Shown piece by piece: positions 35,311 to 43,415 of a stretch of 64,000 bases of DNA (positions within the stretch are counted from its first letter, which is position 1; each line of letters begins with the position of its first letter). Made by a program: the position numbers and the translations under genes. The notes beneath the pieces are model-generated. The model saw nothing but the letters and a program-made list of their open reading frames with translations. It was not told the DNA's origin and did no database searches. Source of the DNA: an uncultured Muribaculaceae bacterium (GTDB lineage Bacteria; Bacteroidota; Bacteroidia; Bacteroidales; Muribaculaceae); the NCBI GenBank assembly GCA_910587425.1, contig CAJUKU010000003.1:124001-188000 (forward strand), read 5' to 3'.

Positions 35311-36768
35311 ATGAAACCGACAAAAATACAGATCAAATACGGCTATGTCCGTGCGTTGACCGCCCTGGCGCTGTTTGTCAGCGCGATGGTGTGGCTGCTG
35401 ACGGTACACGGACATGTGATTTTCTATCAGGAGCAGCACAATCTCTTTCTGTTCACCTCAGATTATTATGCGGCTACCGTTGCCGACGGCGGCTTGGTCA
35501 AGTGGCTTGGCAATTTTATAATCCAGTTCTATTACCACCCCTGGCTCGGAGCCTCGGTCGTGTCACTGATGCTCACCGGTGTATACCTGCTCACCGGATC
35601 TTTGATACTTCGCCTTACAGGGCTGCGTGATCTGATTCAGGTCAGTGCAGTGGCTGCGATCGCTATGTATTTCACTCTTTGCCATAACGAGCAGAATCCC
35701 GGTGCACTCGTCTGTGTACTTGCGGCTCTGTTCCTGCTTTGGATCATTGCCGTAATGCTGCGGCGTTGGCTTCCGCAGCCACGCTGCAAGAAGCCGCTTT
35801 CATCTGTTAAGGCAGCCGTGTCGTTGCTTCTTGTTGTGGCTTACATAATCTCAGGCTATTTTCTGGCTGTCAGCACTGTCAATCGGTCTGAGCGCGCCAT
35901 GCTGCGTGCCGAGAAGGCTATAAAGGAGCACCGTTGGGACGATGCAGTGGCTATAACCGGTCAGTATCTCGCTACCGGGCGCAGCAATAAGCTAATGCTT
36001 TACTTCCGGTCTGTCGCTCTTGCCGAGAAGGGTGAATTGCTGGAGCATCTGTTCGACTTTCAGCATAAGTTTGGACAGGAGATACTGTCGTTTCCTTGGA
36101 AAAGCGACAGCCGCGAGGCAGAATATGGTCATCTTGTCCATGAGATCACAGGAAATATAAATGCGGCGCATCATTGGGCTTTTGAAGCTATGACGGCGTG
36201 GGGTGAGACCGCTCCGCATCTGCTCAACCTAACCCGCTACAATATGGCTCTCGGACGTCCGGAGGTCGCCCGTAAGTTCGCACGCCGCCTTAGCCACTCT
36301 CTCTTTTATGCTGCCGAGGCGAAACGTTTGCTTGCCGGGATAGATAACGGCAGCCGTGGTCCGCTCCGATATGCTTTTACCGAGAAGGAACCTCAGAATG
36401 TAAAGTGGGTCAATGTTTTTGACTTCCGTCCGAACCTGATGGACAGCTATACGGCTGATCCCGGCAATAATATTACGCGCCAGTATCTTCTCGCCAGCAT
36501 GATGCTTAGCAACAATCTGCGCCAGCTGATACCGATGTTGACTCCGGAGGATCTGAAGATAGAGCGCGTGCGTGAGGCGGTGCTGATCTATAGTCTTGAT
36601 CCGCAGGCTACCCCGGTATCATCTTTCGGCATAACTGTAAATGATGAGACCGGCAAGAAATTCGCACCCTATATGGAGAATATGCGCCGGGGGCGCGTTG
36701 AGCAGCAGAAAGAACAATTCGGCAATACATTCTGGTATTACATACATTACATCCTCAAAACTCTATGA
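35311..36768 (+). CDS. DUF6057-like membrane protein with periplasmic TPR-like domain
   Basis: Inner-membrane protein of 485 residues from ATG 35311 (a GTG at 35293 is the alternative). The first 190 residues hold about five hydrophobic helices (ALTALALFVSAMVWLLTV, ASVVSLMLTGVYLLTGSLIL, ALVCVLAALFLLWIIAVML, AVSLLLVVAYIISGYFLAV). The rest is soluble, helical and repeat-like (DDAVAITGQYLATGRSNKLM, HLLNLTRYNMALGRPEVARKFA), like TPR. It matches my memory of the Bacteroidetes family DUF6057; no function is known. First gene of a four-gene operon. Its stop overlaps the ATG of the haem-motif lipoprotein, so the two products are probably made in fixed ratio. Confidence 0.82.
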   Translation: MKPTKIQIKYGYVRALTALALFVSAMVWLLTVHGHVIFYQEQHNLFLFTSDYYAATVADGGLVKWLGNFIIQFYYHPWLGASVVSLMLTGVYLLTGSLILRLTGLRDLIQVSAVAAIAMYFTLCHNEQNPGALVCVLAALFLLWIIAVMLRRWLPQPRCKKPLSSVKAAVSLLLVVAYIISGYFLAVSTVNRSERAMLRAEKAIKEHRWDDAVAITGQYLATGRSNKLMLYFRSVALAEKGELLEHLFDFQHKFGQEILSFPWKSDSREAEYGHLVHEITGNINAAHHWAFEAMTAWGETAPHLLNLTRYNMALGRPEVARKFARRLSHSLFYAAEAKRLLAGIDNGSRGPLRYAFTEKEPQNVKWVNVFDFRPNLMDSYTADPGNNITRQYLLASMMLSNNLRQLIPMLTPEDLKIERVREAVLIYSLDPQATPVSSFGITVNDETGKKFAPYMENMRRGRVEQQKEQFGNTFWYYIHYILKTL

Positions 36769-38216
36769 AACACACATTAACGATTATACTGGTACTGCCA
36801 TTGCTTTTGCTTGCCGCCTGTCACGGCAAGCCGGACAGTGCGGTGCCGACACAACAATTACCGCAATTACGTCCGGAACTTGCTGGGGCGGTGTTGCCGG
36901 TCAATATCGCGGCTCCTTCGTTCATGATAGCCGATACGGCGGAGTATTATCACACAGAGATCGGTCGTGCAGGTCATGAACCCTGCATTACAATAAGCTC
37001 CTCATCGGCGGCTGTGATGCCACCGCTCGACAAGTGGCATGACCTGCTGAGCGATGCAGCAGGTGACTCTATATATATCCGCATCACATTAGAGCGCGGT
37101 GGTGAGGCATTACAGCTGCGTGATGCTGTCTGCCATGTTTCACCCGACACAATTGACCGCTATCTCGTGTATCGTCTGCTTTATCCGGGATATGAACTGT
37201 GGCACGACATGGGCATATATCAGCGCGATCTTACCAACTATGAACAGGTTGCCGTGCTCGACAACTCGGAGTTTGACCGGCAGTGCGTCAACTGTCACTC
37301 TTTCGTCGGTGGATCGCCGGAGACAATGATGGTGCATGTGCGTGGTGCCAAAGGCGGCACTATCATTCGCCGCGACGGCAAGGTGGTGAAAGTATCTCCC
37401 AATTGCCCGGCTCTTGAGAATGGGGCGGCATATCCGGCATGGCATCCGTCGGGACGCTTCATAGCTTTTGCCAACAACGATATCAAACAGTTCTTCCATA
37501 CGTCAGGCACAAAGACCATAGAGGTGTCTGATCTTGCCGCCGATCTGTCGATTTACGATGTGGATGCCGATACAGCCTCGGCAATACAAGGTCTGAGCAG
37601 CAAGGAGTGGATGGAGACCTTCCCGGCATGGGCTCCCGACGGGCGTGCGCTATATTTCTGCCGCGCACGGCAATATCAGGAGGGCGGGGCGCTCGACAGC
37701 ATCCGCTATGATCTATGCCGTGCATCGTTTGATCCCGCAAGCCGCGTGTTCGGTGAGCCTGAGATCGTGGTGGCGGCAGCCGACAGCATGCGTTCCGTCT
37801 CTTTTCCGCGTGTGTCGCCCGACGGACGTTATCTGCTTTACACCCTGTCGTCATATGGAAACTTCTCGATATGGCATCCGGAAAGCAATCTTTGGCTGCT
37901 TGATCTCACCGACGGTATAACACGACCGATGGATGAGCTGAACAGTGATGATGTTGACAGTTATCACTCATGGTCGGCAAACGGACGGTGGATAGTGTTC
38001 AGCTCCAAACGTATGGACGGTCTGTGGGCGCGTCCTTTCATTGCGGCTTTCGATCCTTCGACTGGACAGGCATCAGCGCCGTTCGCTGTACCGCAGCAGA
38101 CCCCTCTCTTTTACGATGATTTCATGCGTACATTCAATATCCCTGAACTGATACGTACACCTATAACCGATATGCGGCAACTCGTTGATGCCGCCAATGC
38201 TCCGAAACCGCAATGA
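36765..38216 (+). CDS. Lipoprotein with single CxxCH haem motif and TolB-like (PD40) beta-propeller
   Basis: Exported lipoprotein, lipobox LAAC with Cys19, 483 residues. Residues 174-178 read CVNCH, a c-type cytochrome attachment site, in the context FDRQCVNCHSF. The second half has PD40/TolB-type blades (YPAWHPSGRFIAFANND, FPAWAPDGRALYFC, FPRVSPDGRYLLYT, YHSWSANGRWIVFSSKR). A haem-bearing propeller lipoprotein would sit on the periplasmic side of a membrane and could sense or pass electrons. Met149 or a later Met might be the axial ligand. The operon also holds the DUF6057 membrane protein (4-base overlap) and FtsB/DivIC. Haem attachment is inferred from the motif; the five residues alone could be coincidental or bind zinc. 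Confidence 0.8.
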   Translation: MKHTLTIILVLPLLLLAACHGKPDSAVPTQQLPQLRPELAGAVLPVNIAAPSFMIADTAEYYHTEIGRAGHEPCITISSSSAAVMPPLDKWHDLLSDAAGDSIYIRITLERGGEALQLRDAVCHVSPDTIDRYLVYRLLYPGYELWHDMGIYQRDLTNYEQVAVLDNSEFDRQCVNCHSFVGGSPETMMVHVRGAKGGTIIRRDGKVVKVSPNCPALENGAAYPAWHPSGRFIAFANNDIKQFFHTSGTKTIEVSDLAADLSIYDVDADTASAIQGLSSKEWMETFPAWAPDGRALYFCRARQYQEGGALDSIRYDLCRASFDPASRVFGEPEIVVAAADSMRSVSFPRVSPDGRYLLYTLSSYGNFSIWHPESNLWLLDLTDGITRPMDELNSDDVDSYHSWSANGRWIVFSSKRMDGLWARPFIAAFDPSTGQASAPFAVPQQTPLFYDDFMRTFNIPELIRTPITDMRQLVDAANAPKPQ

Positions 38217-38515
38217 ACGAACGTCTGACAAACTTCTGCACATGGGCACGCCGTTACTTCAGGCTGAGTTTTTTCGCCACACTGGCGGTGCTCATATATG
38301 TGTGCTTCTTCAATGGCAATACAGTAGTCGACACTTACGTCTATGAGCGTGAGATCGATATGAAGCGCGCCGAGATCGCAGCCAATCTCGACACAATCCG
38401 TTATTATGAAAACCTCCTCAACAGGTTGCAGACTGATCCCGAGACGATGGAACGTATCGTGCGCGAACAGTACCACATGCAGCGGCCTAACGAGGATATA
38501 TACGTAGTAGAATGA
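38213..38515 (+). CDS. ftsB: Septum formation initiator FtsB/DivIC
   Basis: Small bitopic division protein of 100 residues. It has a short cytoplasmic N-terminus, one membrane helix (SFFATLAVLIYVCFF, about 20-36), a periplasmic coiled coil (ERE...KRAEIAANLDTIRYYENLLNRLQ), and the family end EERIVREQYHMQ-like MERIVREQYHMQRPNEDIYVV. It links FtsL and FtsQ in the divisome. It overlaps its neighbours by 4 bases on both sides. Family assignment is firm; naming it FtsB rather than DivIC is convention. Confidence 0.93.
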   Translation: MNERLTNFCTWARRYFRLSFFATLAVLIYVCFFNGNTVVDTYVYEREIDMKRAEIAANLDTIRYYENLLNRLQTDPETMERIVREQYHMQRPNEDIYVVE

Positions 38516-38883
38516 TGAAGAAAACTGATAATTCGCCGATGCAGTTGCCGCAGCTTGTGGCAGTCGTAGGGCTTTTATGTGTAGTCACGGCAACAGCTCT
38601 CCCGTTATTTCATATAGGCGGCGAGGCTATTAGGTGGATTTATGTCGCCGGCGCGGTATGTGTGCTCGTCGGACGTGCGCTCGGACAGGCACCCAAGAGT
38701 GTGCCGTTGCGTGTGCGCCGTCTGTACCGTATGGAGGTGTGGGCAGGAATAATGTTCTGTGCCGGTGCATTCTTCATGTTCTACACTCCCGCGCGCATGG
38801 ATTATATGGCTTTCACCCTTGCCGGTGGAGTGATCGAGGTCTACGCGTCGCTGATGATCCCACGCGCATGGCGTAAAGGCTGA
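38512..38883 (+). CDS. Small four-helix membrane protein of unknown function
   Basis: 123 residues, almost entirely hydrophobic helices (LVAVVGLLCVVTATALPLF, WIYVAGAVCVLVGRAL, VWAGIMFCAGAFFMFY, AFTLAGGVIEVYASLMI), separated by basic loops (VRRLYRM). No enzyme motif. It overlaps ftsB by 4 bases and ends the operon, 227 bases before the convergent FKBP gene stop. I do not recognise a named family, though small membrane proteins beside ftsB are common in Bacteroidales. Confidence 0.8.
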   Translation: MMKKTDNSPMQLPQLVAVVGLLCVVTATALPLFHIGGEAIRWIYVAGAVCVLVGRALGQAPKSVPLRVRRLYRMEVWAGIMFCAGAFFMFYTPARMDYMAFTLAGGVIEVYASLMIPRAWRKG

Positions 38884-39017
38884 GGAGGCATGTCATAACG
38901 GCTCATCTGGGTCGTCGCTATCGACATTCGGCTTTGGTCACGTACAACAGTACGCTCCCGTCAGCCTCAGTCTCAGCTCCTACCATCTGAACCATTCTGA
39001 CAACGCCTTCCCATCCG

Positions 39018-39057
39018 GATACAAAAGCGGTGCGCCAAACGAATTTTGACACACCGC
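39018..39057. terminator. Conserved-loop hairpin repeat, copy B (after FKBP gene and ftsB operon)
   Basis: Forty bases identical to 28412-28451 except for one stem base. Stem GCGGTGYG/CACACCGC with loop TCAAAATTCGTTTGG (minus strand), then TTTTGTATCC. It lies between convergent transcription units. Confidence 0.8.
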
Positions 39058-39110
39058 CATTTTTATGTCGCACCGACTTACGCGGCGCTATCAGTCTCAG
39101 TTGTGCGGAA

Positions 39111-39731
39111 TCAGTGACAGCCGCAAGAGCCACCGTTGTCATGGTGGTGATGCTGATCGCCGCAGCCGCATGAATCGTCGCCGCAGCCGCAGTCATCTCC
39201 GCAACCGTCGCCACATGAGTCACCGTGGCAACCGCAGCCGCATCCCTGTGCGGGCTGGAGTTCTTCGGGGGTAGCATCGCGTACGGTGATGATCTTCCCT
39301 TTGAAGCGAACATCCTTGCCTGCGAGCGGGTGATTGAAGTCCATTTTTACGACCTTGTCGGTCACTTCGAGCACAACACCGTTGATACGGTATCCGTCGG
39401 CGGTCATCATCGGGAGGACTGCACCGGGTTTGATCATCTCGTCATCAAACTTGCCGTCAACCTCGAATACATCTTTCTCGAGTGTGGCTACCTGCTCAGG
39501 ATCGTAGGGACCGAAAGCTTCGTCGGCTTTGACTGTCACATCGAAAGGATCGTTTACTCCGAGACCGTCAATTGCAATCTCGAGCGGACGGATCATTCCG
39601 CGTGTCACGCCGAATATGATGCGTTCTGGATCCTCGGCGTCGGTCTGATGCACGAGGGTTTCACCTTCAGGTGTTACGGTGTAGAGGTCATAACCGAGCT
39701 CTACATATTTTCCGGGTGTGATTTTTTCCAT
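39111..39731 (-). CDS. slyD: SlyD-like FKBP peptidyl-prolyl isomerase with Cys/His-rich metal-binding tail
   Basis: Cytoplasmic FKBP-fold isomerase with the IF (insert-in-flap) chaperone domain. N-terminal KYVELGYDLYTVTPEGETL, LEIAIDGLGVNDPFDVTVKA and EAFGPYDPEQV, then the IF domain and HPLAGKDVRFKGKI returning to FKBP. The last 44 residues are a tail of Gly, Asp, Cys and His (GCGCGCHGDSCGDGC through to a HHHH run and CGCH). SlyD uses such a tail to bind nickel for hydrogenase or urease maturation; neither system is in this window, so storage or detoxification of Ni, Co or Zn is equally possible. The 206 residues are normal for the family. No secretion signal. Confidence 0.94.
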   Translation of the reverse strand: MEKITPGKYVELGYDLYTVTPEGETLVHQTDAEDPERIIFGVTRGMIRPLEIAIDGLGVNDPFDVTVKADEAFGPYDPEQVATLEKDVFEVDGKFDDEMIKPGAVLPMMTADGYRINGVVLEVTDKVVKMDFNHPLAGKDVRFKGKIITVRDATPEELQPAQGCGCGCHGDSCGDGCGDDCGCGDDSCGCGDQHHHHDNGGSCGCH

Positions 39732-39833
39732 GTCTGTATATATGTCGTTATTATTTTCAGTATGTTATGCGGTCCGATGATTGTGGCAGGTATTTGATTC
39801 GCCGCCAAGTTTACCGGACTATGTAAGTATAGT

Positions 39834-39867
39834 TACAAAAACCGTGCCAAACGGACTGACATACGGT
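39834..39867 (-). terminator. Degenerate hairpin repeat, copy C (after the 48-residue gene)
   Basis: Minus strand ACCGTATGTCAGTCCGTTTG then GCACGGTTTTTGTA: short stem ACCGT/ACGGT, keeping CGTTTGGCAC and TTTTGTA of copies A and B. About 70 bases after the stop of the small gene at 39936. Confidence 0.55.
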
Positions 39868-39935
39868 GTTGTGTCAGCCGCCGTCCGCACATAGCGGGTG
39901 ATTCAACGGTAGAGCTTGATAGCTGTCGGCATGAT

Positions 39936-40082
39936 TTATCCTAACAGATATGAGAATGCCCAGATTCCCGCGCCGATGATTATCAATGCGATTATCACTG
40001 CGGCAATTGTGCGGCGTCGGGAGTTCGGCGGATACAGTGATTGATTATTCTCACTGTCGTTGATGTTTCTGTTTTTATCCAT
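39936..40082 (-). CDS. 48-residue single-pass membrane protein
   Basis: Small gene between the FKBP and fimbrillin genes. From ATG 40082 it encodes 48 residues: a polar, Asn-rich N-terminus (MDKNRNINDSENNQ), a basic stop-transfer-like RRR, then one strong membrane helix (TIAAVIIALIIIGAGIW), ending FSYLLG. By the positive-inside rule the N-terminus is cytoplasmic. A hairpin of the terminator family follows it, and another terminator (40126-40166) isolates it from the fimbrillin gene upstream. That supports an independent unit. Its function is unknown. Confidence is limited by size. Confidence 0.6.
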   Translation of the reverse strand: MDKNRNINDSENNQSLYPPNSRRRTIAAVIIALIIIGAGIWAFSYLLG

Positions 40083-40125
40083 ATCGAATAAGTTTTTCTC
40101 ATCTGTATCAACGCTCTATGTGCAT

Positions 40126-40166
40126 AAAAAGTTCGGCGCCTTAACCATAGGGTTAAGACGCCGAAC
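40126..40166 (-). terminator. Terminator of the fimbrillin operon
   Basis: Stem GTTCGGCG.CTTAA/TTAAG.CGCCGAAC with a short loop; on the minus strand it is followed by TTTTT. It starts 88 bases after the fimbrillin gene stop. Confidence 0.88.
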
Positions 40167-40253
40167 GTGTCATTGATCTTGTCTGACTGGCAATACCGCT
40201 GCCTTATGCCGGGCTGTCAGCGTAAGGCTATTGCCGTGTGTGGTTGACAATGG

Positions 40254-42338
40254 TTATTTTGTGACAGGCTGTTTGCCGCCGTTGCCGACGCTTGGCTTGC
40301 CATATTCCTCCATGTCGAGCTTCCAGTCGTTATCGTTGATCCATTCGTCGACAGTGACTTTGAAGTCGATGGGCTTGCTGAGCACAGGGTCACCCTGTTT
40401 CTTGCCTACCCAATGTTTCTGCGAGTTCATTGTACCCGGGTCGCGAAGGCGCACTTCCTGCGAAGGTATGATTGTGTAGCCGAGTACATTCTTTATGTAG
40501 TCGTCGGCAGCAGCCTGATCGGCGTTGAACCATGGGCGTTTCGGGTCGTATGCATCTACATTGCCGTTCGACAGGTTGAGATAGCCATTGCGCACCTCAT
40601 TGGAGTGATCCATCTTCACGAGATCGGTGAAGTCGAAGTCGTCGGGAGGATAGATGCCGGCTCCGGAATTCTGACCCATGAACTCAAGGATGTAAGTGTA
40701 CTTGTGTCCGGGTTCCCAGAGGTCATCGATAGGAATGCAGACCCAACCGAATGTCTTGTTCCATTTGAAATCTGGGTCACCCTTTCCATCGCTGATATAG
40801 CTGTAGTTGTAATTATCCTTGATCGGTTGTCCCTTGTCGTTCAGTACATCACCTGTGTCAGGATCCACCTTATGACCGTAGTTGTCGATGCGGTTACCCT
40901 CGGTGTCATATATCGGTTCGCCGGTCTCATTATTTACGGGGAATTTAGTCACAGGATCAAGTCTGTTTCCAAGGAAGTCGATGATATTACCGTCGCTGTT
41001 GACGAGGTTACCGTTGACATCCCAATGTTCCGGACCATTGTAGGGGAATATGAGGTGGCGGTGCATGTGCTCCTCGGTTCCGTGTATGTTGTAGATCTGG
41101 ATGGCGAGCAGGATGTAGGCTCCGTGGTTGTTTTCAGTCTCATCCTCATCATAGAACATCTTGTCGGCAGCTTCATCACGGTTCTTGTTGTATCCTACAA
41201 GCTGCTGTGGAGCGATAAGGAGATTCAGGGGGCGACGTGTGCCTTCAGCGTCACGGTCGTCGGAACGTGAGGTGAGCAGACGGCTTACGTATGTGCCGCG
41301 CTGGAGGTCTTCGGGATATACGAGGTGGTCGCAGACACCGTCGTCGTCATAGTCTGTACAGTCATGCAGAGGATTGTCGGGCGAAGCTATAGGATCGTCC
41401 GGACGCTCCGGTACTACAGGCTCTGGCTCTACATAGTCGGCAGGAGCGTCGGCGGCAGAGAAGCCGAGTGTTATAGGCTCATTGAAGAATGTGCCGTAGT
41501 GCGAGCGGTGTGGGCGATCTGCGACTTTCGCCATTTTCCAGTCCTCGGAATGCTTCGACCATGCGGTCTCGACGGGATCGGGGATATCGGGATTGACGCG
41601 GTCGGGAAGAATCCAGAAGAGTTGGTCGTCAGCCTTGCCGAAGCCGTTGTTGGGAAGCTCCGGGTTCAGGTTAGGCCAATATACGTCGCCCTGGTTTATG
41701 ATGTTGCAGAACCATGCTCCGGCTACAACCACACGCACGTTGTTGTTAGGGGCAAATGCCTTAAGCTCAACCTGCGTTAGTGCGTGGTGGAAGTGCAGTT
41801 CCACACCCGAAACCTCGTTGTTGTACGAGCGGCGGTGCTCTATTATAAGGTCTTCCTGATTCTCGATGCGGTCGTATGGCTTGAACTCATGGATCATCTG
41901 GCGCACAGGGTTGACATCGAGCTTCGGGGGGAGTTCACCCGATGCATCAGGCGTGGTTCCATAACCGCCCTCGATTCCGGAGATATAACGGTACACGTAG
42001 TAGTCAACCCATGCGGCATCGCGCGGATAGAAGTACGGACCGCCCTCTATCTCCCAGTTCAGCTGGTAGTAGTTGGCGTCGATGTAATCCGGGTCGGCTT
42101 TCTGCACATGAAGGTTGTCGAAGAACACTGTTCCGTCGGGGCAGTATGCGTAGACGTGGAATGAATCGAGGTTCTCAGTAGTGTGAATAAGCGATGAGCG
42201 GCTGTGAGTATTGACGTCAGTAAGGAAACCAATGGGATCACCCTGGTCGCCGTTGATGATTTTGTCGTCAACACATGAGCTCAATGCGCCGCACATTGCC
42301 AGCCCTGCGGCGAGGAGCGAAGTTGAGTAACGATGCAT
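40254..42338 (-). CDS. Fimbrillin-family (Mfa-like) lipoprotein with repeat insert
   Basis: Probable fimbrial subunit or tip component. Lipobox LSSC near residue 22, followed by the Mfa-like pattern: SSLIHTTENLDSFHVYAY, FHHALTQVELKAFAPNNNVRVVVAGAWFCNI, and LLIAPQQLVGY. The 694 residues from ATG 42338 are much longer than a typical FimA (about 380). Extra parts are an Asp-rich, EF-hand-like loop (DYDDDGVCDHL near 329) and an insert of about 70 residues (438-508) built from D-x-x-G-N-type short repeats (DVNGN, SDGN, LGNRLD, TEGNRID). It is third in the operon DUF3575-DUF5119-fimbrillin. Family call is good; its place in a fimbria is inferred. Confidence 0.8.
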   Translation of the reverse strand: MHRYSTSLLAAGLAMCGALSSCVDDKIINGDQGDPIGFLTDVNTHSRSSLIHTTENLDSFHVYAYCPDGTVFFDNLHVQKADPDYIDANYYQLNWEIEGGPYFYPRDAAWVDYYVYRYISGIEGGYGTTPDASGELPPKLDVNPVRQMIHEFKPYDRIENQEDLIIEHRRSYNNEVSGVELHFHHALTQVELKAFAPNNNVRVVVAGAWFCNIINQGDVYWPNLNPELPNNGFGKADDQLFWILPDRVNPDIPDPVETAWSKHSEDWKMAKVADRPHRSHYGTFFNEPITLGFSAADAPADYVEPEPVVPERPDDPIASPDNPLHDCTDYDDDGVCDHLVYPEDLQRGTYVSRLLTSRSDDRDAEGTRRPLNLLIAPQQLVGYNKNRDEAADKMFYDEDETENNHGAYILLAIQIYNIHGTEEHMHRHLIFPYNGPEHWDVNGNLVNSDGNIIDFLGNRLDPVTKFPVNNETGEPIYDTEGNRIDNYGHKVDPDTGDVLNDKGQPIKDNYNYSYISDGKGDPDFKWNKTFGWVCIPIDDLWEPGHKYTYILEFMGQNSGAGIYPPDDFDFTDLVKMDHSNEVRNGYLNLSNGNVDAYDPKRPWFNADQAAADDYIKNVLGYTIIPSQEVRLRDPGTMNSQKHWVGKKQGDPVLSKPIDFKVTVDEWINDNDWKLDMEEYGKPSVGNGGKQPVTK

Positions 42339-42407
42339 CACTTTTCGTTTTTTGAAGGTTATGTTTCTTTTATTTTATTATCGTGTTTGAGTATATCCGT
42401 TGGAGCA

Positions 42408-43415
42408 TCATGGCATCGGAAGCACAATCGGATCCGTGGGGATCCATGGATCAACCACAAGATCCATGTCGCGCATTCCGCAAAGATCCAGATCTGTCAC
42501 GACTATTGTGACATAGAGCTCGCCATCCTGCTCGTGAACCTGTTCGGTTACGTCCCACTCGAAGAATCGGTGGTCATCCTCGGTCGTGATCGCGTAGACT
42601 GCAAGCTTGTGGCTCTTGCTTTGTGTCTCCGGACAGTGTCCGAATCCCACGAACTGACCTTCTATCGTGCCATCTGCAGTTGGTACGAGGGGGAATGGCA
42701 CGATGTTGTGCGATCCAACACGGTTGTTATCATGCACGCGCACCTCACCGGCAAGTCCCGACAATGTGCCGGAAATCTTGGAGATGGTCTCTATACAGCC
42801 GATGTTCTCGATTATTATGTGATAATGGATGGTGAGGTTGTTGGGATAGAGCGTAACAACCTGAGTCACGCCAGGATCACCATGCACGTTGAAGTCAGTT
42901 ATTCCGTGACCAAACGCTTTTTCAGCCTGACGGCTCACGCGTTCATCGTATGTTCCTTCGGCTCGCTTTATGTCGTTGTCGTCATCCGAGAAATCTCCGT
43001 CGCGTCCGTTCATGCCCGACAGGATGTAATCATCGCCTGTGCTGACGGTGAATGTACCATGGGCATCGGTGCCATTGTAAAGGAGCGTTTCTGTATTTGC
43101 ATTCAGACATACGAAATCATAGTCGCCGGTGTATAACTCTATGAATCCGCCGGCAGACCCCGGAAATTCCACTCGGCTGGGCGCTGATCCGTCGTGAGGG
43201 TATATGTAAAGCGCCATGGATGTGACTTCATCTGGTCCTTCGGGGGCATCCCACCATGCGAAGTCGACTTTCAGCAACGACTTGTGCGGGTGGTGCCAGC
43301 ATAGAGGCTTGTGCTCACAGGCGGTCGCGAGGAGGATGATGACGGCAAAAGCCAGCACGCGTCGGGCTGTGGAGCCGGCGATATAGCGTGTTATGTTGTG
43401 GATTAGCTGTGTCAT
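42408..43415 (-). CDS. DUF5119-like fimbrial-anchor-type lipoprotein
   Basis: Bacteroidales lipoprotein of 335 residues, lipobox LATAC (Cys33). The start of the mature part, EHKPLCWHHPHKSLLKVDFAW, is the hallmark of DUF5119, a family found beside Mfa-like fimbrillins and DUF3575 proteins. The middle has GDYDFVCLNANTETL and the C-terminal half looks like a second beta-sandwich (TLYPNNLTIHYHIIIENI). The role is probably that of Mfa2/FimB anchors: to hold or limit a surface polymer. It overlaps the DUF3575 stop by 4 bases and lies 69 bases before the fimbrillin gene. Confidence 0.82.
   Translation of the reverse strand: MTQLIHNITRYIAGSTARRVLAFAVIILLATACEHKPLCWHHPHKSLLKVDFAWWDAPEGPDEVTSMALYIYPHDGSAPSRVEFPGSAGGFIELYTGDYDFVCLNANTETLLYNGTDAHGTFTVSTGDDYILSGMNGRDGDFSDDDNDIKRAEGTYDERVSRQAEKAFGHGITDFNVHGDPGVTQVVTLYPNNLTIHYHIIIENIGCIETISKISGTLSGLAGEVRVHDNNRVGSHNIVPFPLVPTADGTIEGQFVGFGHCPETQSKSHKLAVYAITTEDDHRFFEWDVTEQVHEQDGELYVTIVVTDLDLCGMRDMDLVVDPWIPTDPIVLPMP

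Noticed and set aside
36765..38216. Calling the propeller lipoprotein TolB of the Tol-Pal system
   Set aside because: Only PD40-type blades are shared. It is a lipoprotein with a CxxCH site and is not next to tolA, pal or tolQR.
38918..39313. Minus-strand frame of 131 codons overlapping the FKBP gene end
   Set aside because: It overlaps the slyD-like tail in another frame and reads through hairpin copy B. The shared peptide SKFVW.TAFVS with the frame upstream of Crp/Fnr gene 2 comes from the DNA repeat, not from protein homology.
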